6,394 bases of DNA from Nitrospira sp. (lineage in GTDB: Bacteria > Nitrospirota > Nitrospiria > Nitrospirales > Nitrospiraceae). Below are positions 6,212-6,394 of the stretch, one piece after another. The DNA lies in contig VGXD01000124.1 in NCBI GenBank assembly GCA_016873525.1, positions 1 to 6,394 of the forward strand, given 5' to 3'. The notes below the pieces were generated by a model, which made no database searches, had not been told where the DNA came from, and was given only the letters and a program-made list of their open reading frames with translations. A program made the position numbers and the translations under genes. Numbering within the stretch: the first letter of the stretch is position 1; every line of letters starts with the position of its first letter.

Positions 6212-6240
6212 AATATAGGCTAATCGCCCACACCTGTCAA
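6212..6240 (-). promoter_or_regulatory. Strong sigma-70 promoter of the exported glycine-rich protein gene
   Basis: On the minus strand a perfect TTGACA (6235-6240) is separated by 17 bp from TATATT (6212-6217), five of six matches. The start site would be near 6204, giving a leader of about 90 nt. The rest of the gap to the tRNA (6241-6338) is GC-rich with several short G-run/C-run inverted repeats and no clear gene or T-tailed terminator. Confidence 0.82.
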
Positions 6241-6338
6241 GAAAATTTCTGGGGGTTGTGGCTCACCAGGAACACCCCACTGCCCCAAGGGGGTTATGCG
6301 GCCTTCATGCCCCTCCAAACCCCTTGCAAGTGAAGCGA

Positions 6339-6394
6339 TGGTGCCCGGAGGGAGGATCGAACTCCCACTCTCTTGCGAGAACCAGATTTTGAGT
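6339..6394 (-). tRNA. tRNA-Leu (anticodon CAA), 3' part, cut by window edge
   Basis: Read on the minus strand from the right edge: the last base of the 5' anticodon stem, the anticodon loop CTCAAAA with anticodon CAA (6389-6391), the 3' stem TCTGG, a long 15-nt variable arm with a TCTC/GAGA stem and GCAA loop (class II tRNA), a T-arm GGGAG-TTCGATC-CTCCC, the acceptor half TCCGGGC, discriminator A, and an encoded CCA (6339-6341). The long variable arm together with CAA identifies leucine (UUG codon). The 5' half lies outside the window. Confidence 0.93.

Noticed and set aside
6251..6323. Clustered G-run/C-run inverted repeats between the tRNA and the promoter, considered as a tRNA terminator or small RNA
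   Set aside because: The stems are short (3-6 bp) and lack a T-tract on the tRNA strand; support is too weak for a feature call.
6145..6333. Small plus-strand frame of 62 codons in the promoter/leader region
   Set aside because: There is no ribosome site or recognisable domain, and the region is explained by a minus-strand promoter and leader.

Overview
The window is ordinary bacterial chromosome: GC-rich, tightly packed and free of any visible mobile element, CRISPR array or phage gene. The gene order (a CcsA/HemX-type membrane protein, then hemA, hemC and a uroporphyrinogen-III methyltransferase, with an RsmI-type methyltransferase divergent to them), the base composition and the style of the TusA-like and glycine-rich secreted proteins suggest a Nitrospira-like member of the Nitrospirota. 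This assignment is an inference from memory of such genomes; no search was run.

Positions 1-3976, minus strand, look like one tetrapyrrole operon transcribed right to left: ccsA/hemX-like membrane protein, hemA (glutamyl-tRNA reductase), a small zinc-ribbon membrane protein, hemC (hydroxymethylbilane synthase) and cobA/SUMT (uroporphyrinogen-III C-methyltransferase, cut by the window's left edge). A textbook sigma-70 promoter (TTGACG, 18 bp, TATAAT) lies just upstream at 4030-4059. HemA makes the first committed precursor from Glu-tRNA, HemC builds the linear tetrapyrrole, and SUMT diverts uroporphyrinogen III towards precorrin-2 and sirohaem. The membrane protein may tune HemA or serve cytochrome c assembly. 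hemL, hemB and a separate hemD are not in the window.

Positions 4190-4906, plus strand, encode a compact, divergent RsmI-type SAM methyltransferase. It ends tail-to-tail, with a 4-nt overlap, against a minus-strand TusA/SirA-like sulfur-carrier gene (4903-5181), whose usual CPxP site reads CPYN.

Positions 5305-6240, minus strand, form a self-contained unit: a strong promoter (TTGACA, 17 bp, TATATT), a leader of about 90 nt with an inverted repeat, a perfect Shine-Dalgarno, a gene for an exported glycine-rich protein of unknown function with a CWNC motif, and a UUCG-loop intrinsic terminator. The right edge (6339-6394) holds the 3' part of a tRNA-Leu(CAA) gene on the minus strand.

No exotic system was found. 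The points most worth a second look are the uncharacterised zinc-ribbon membrane protein between hemA and hemC, the non-canonical motifs of the RsmI-like and TusA-like proteins, and the exported CWNC protein with its structured leader.
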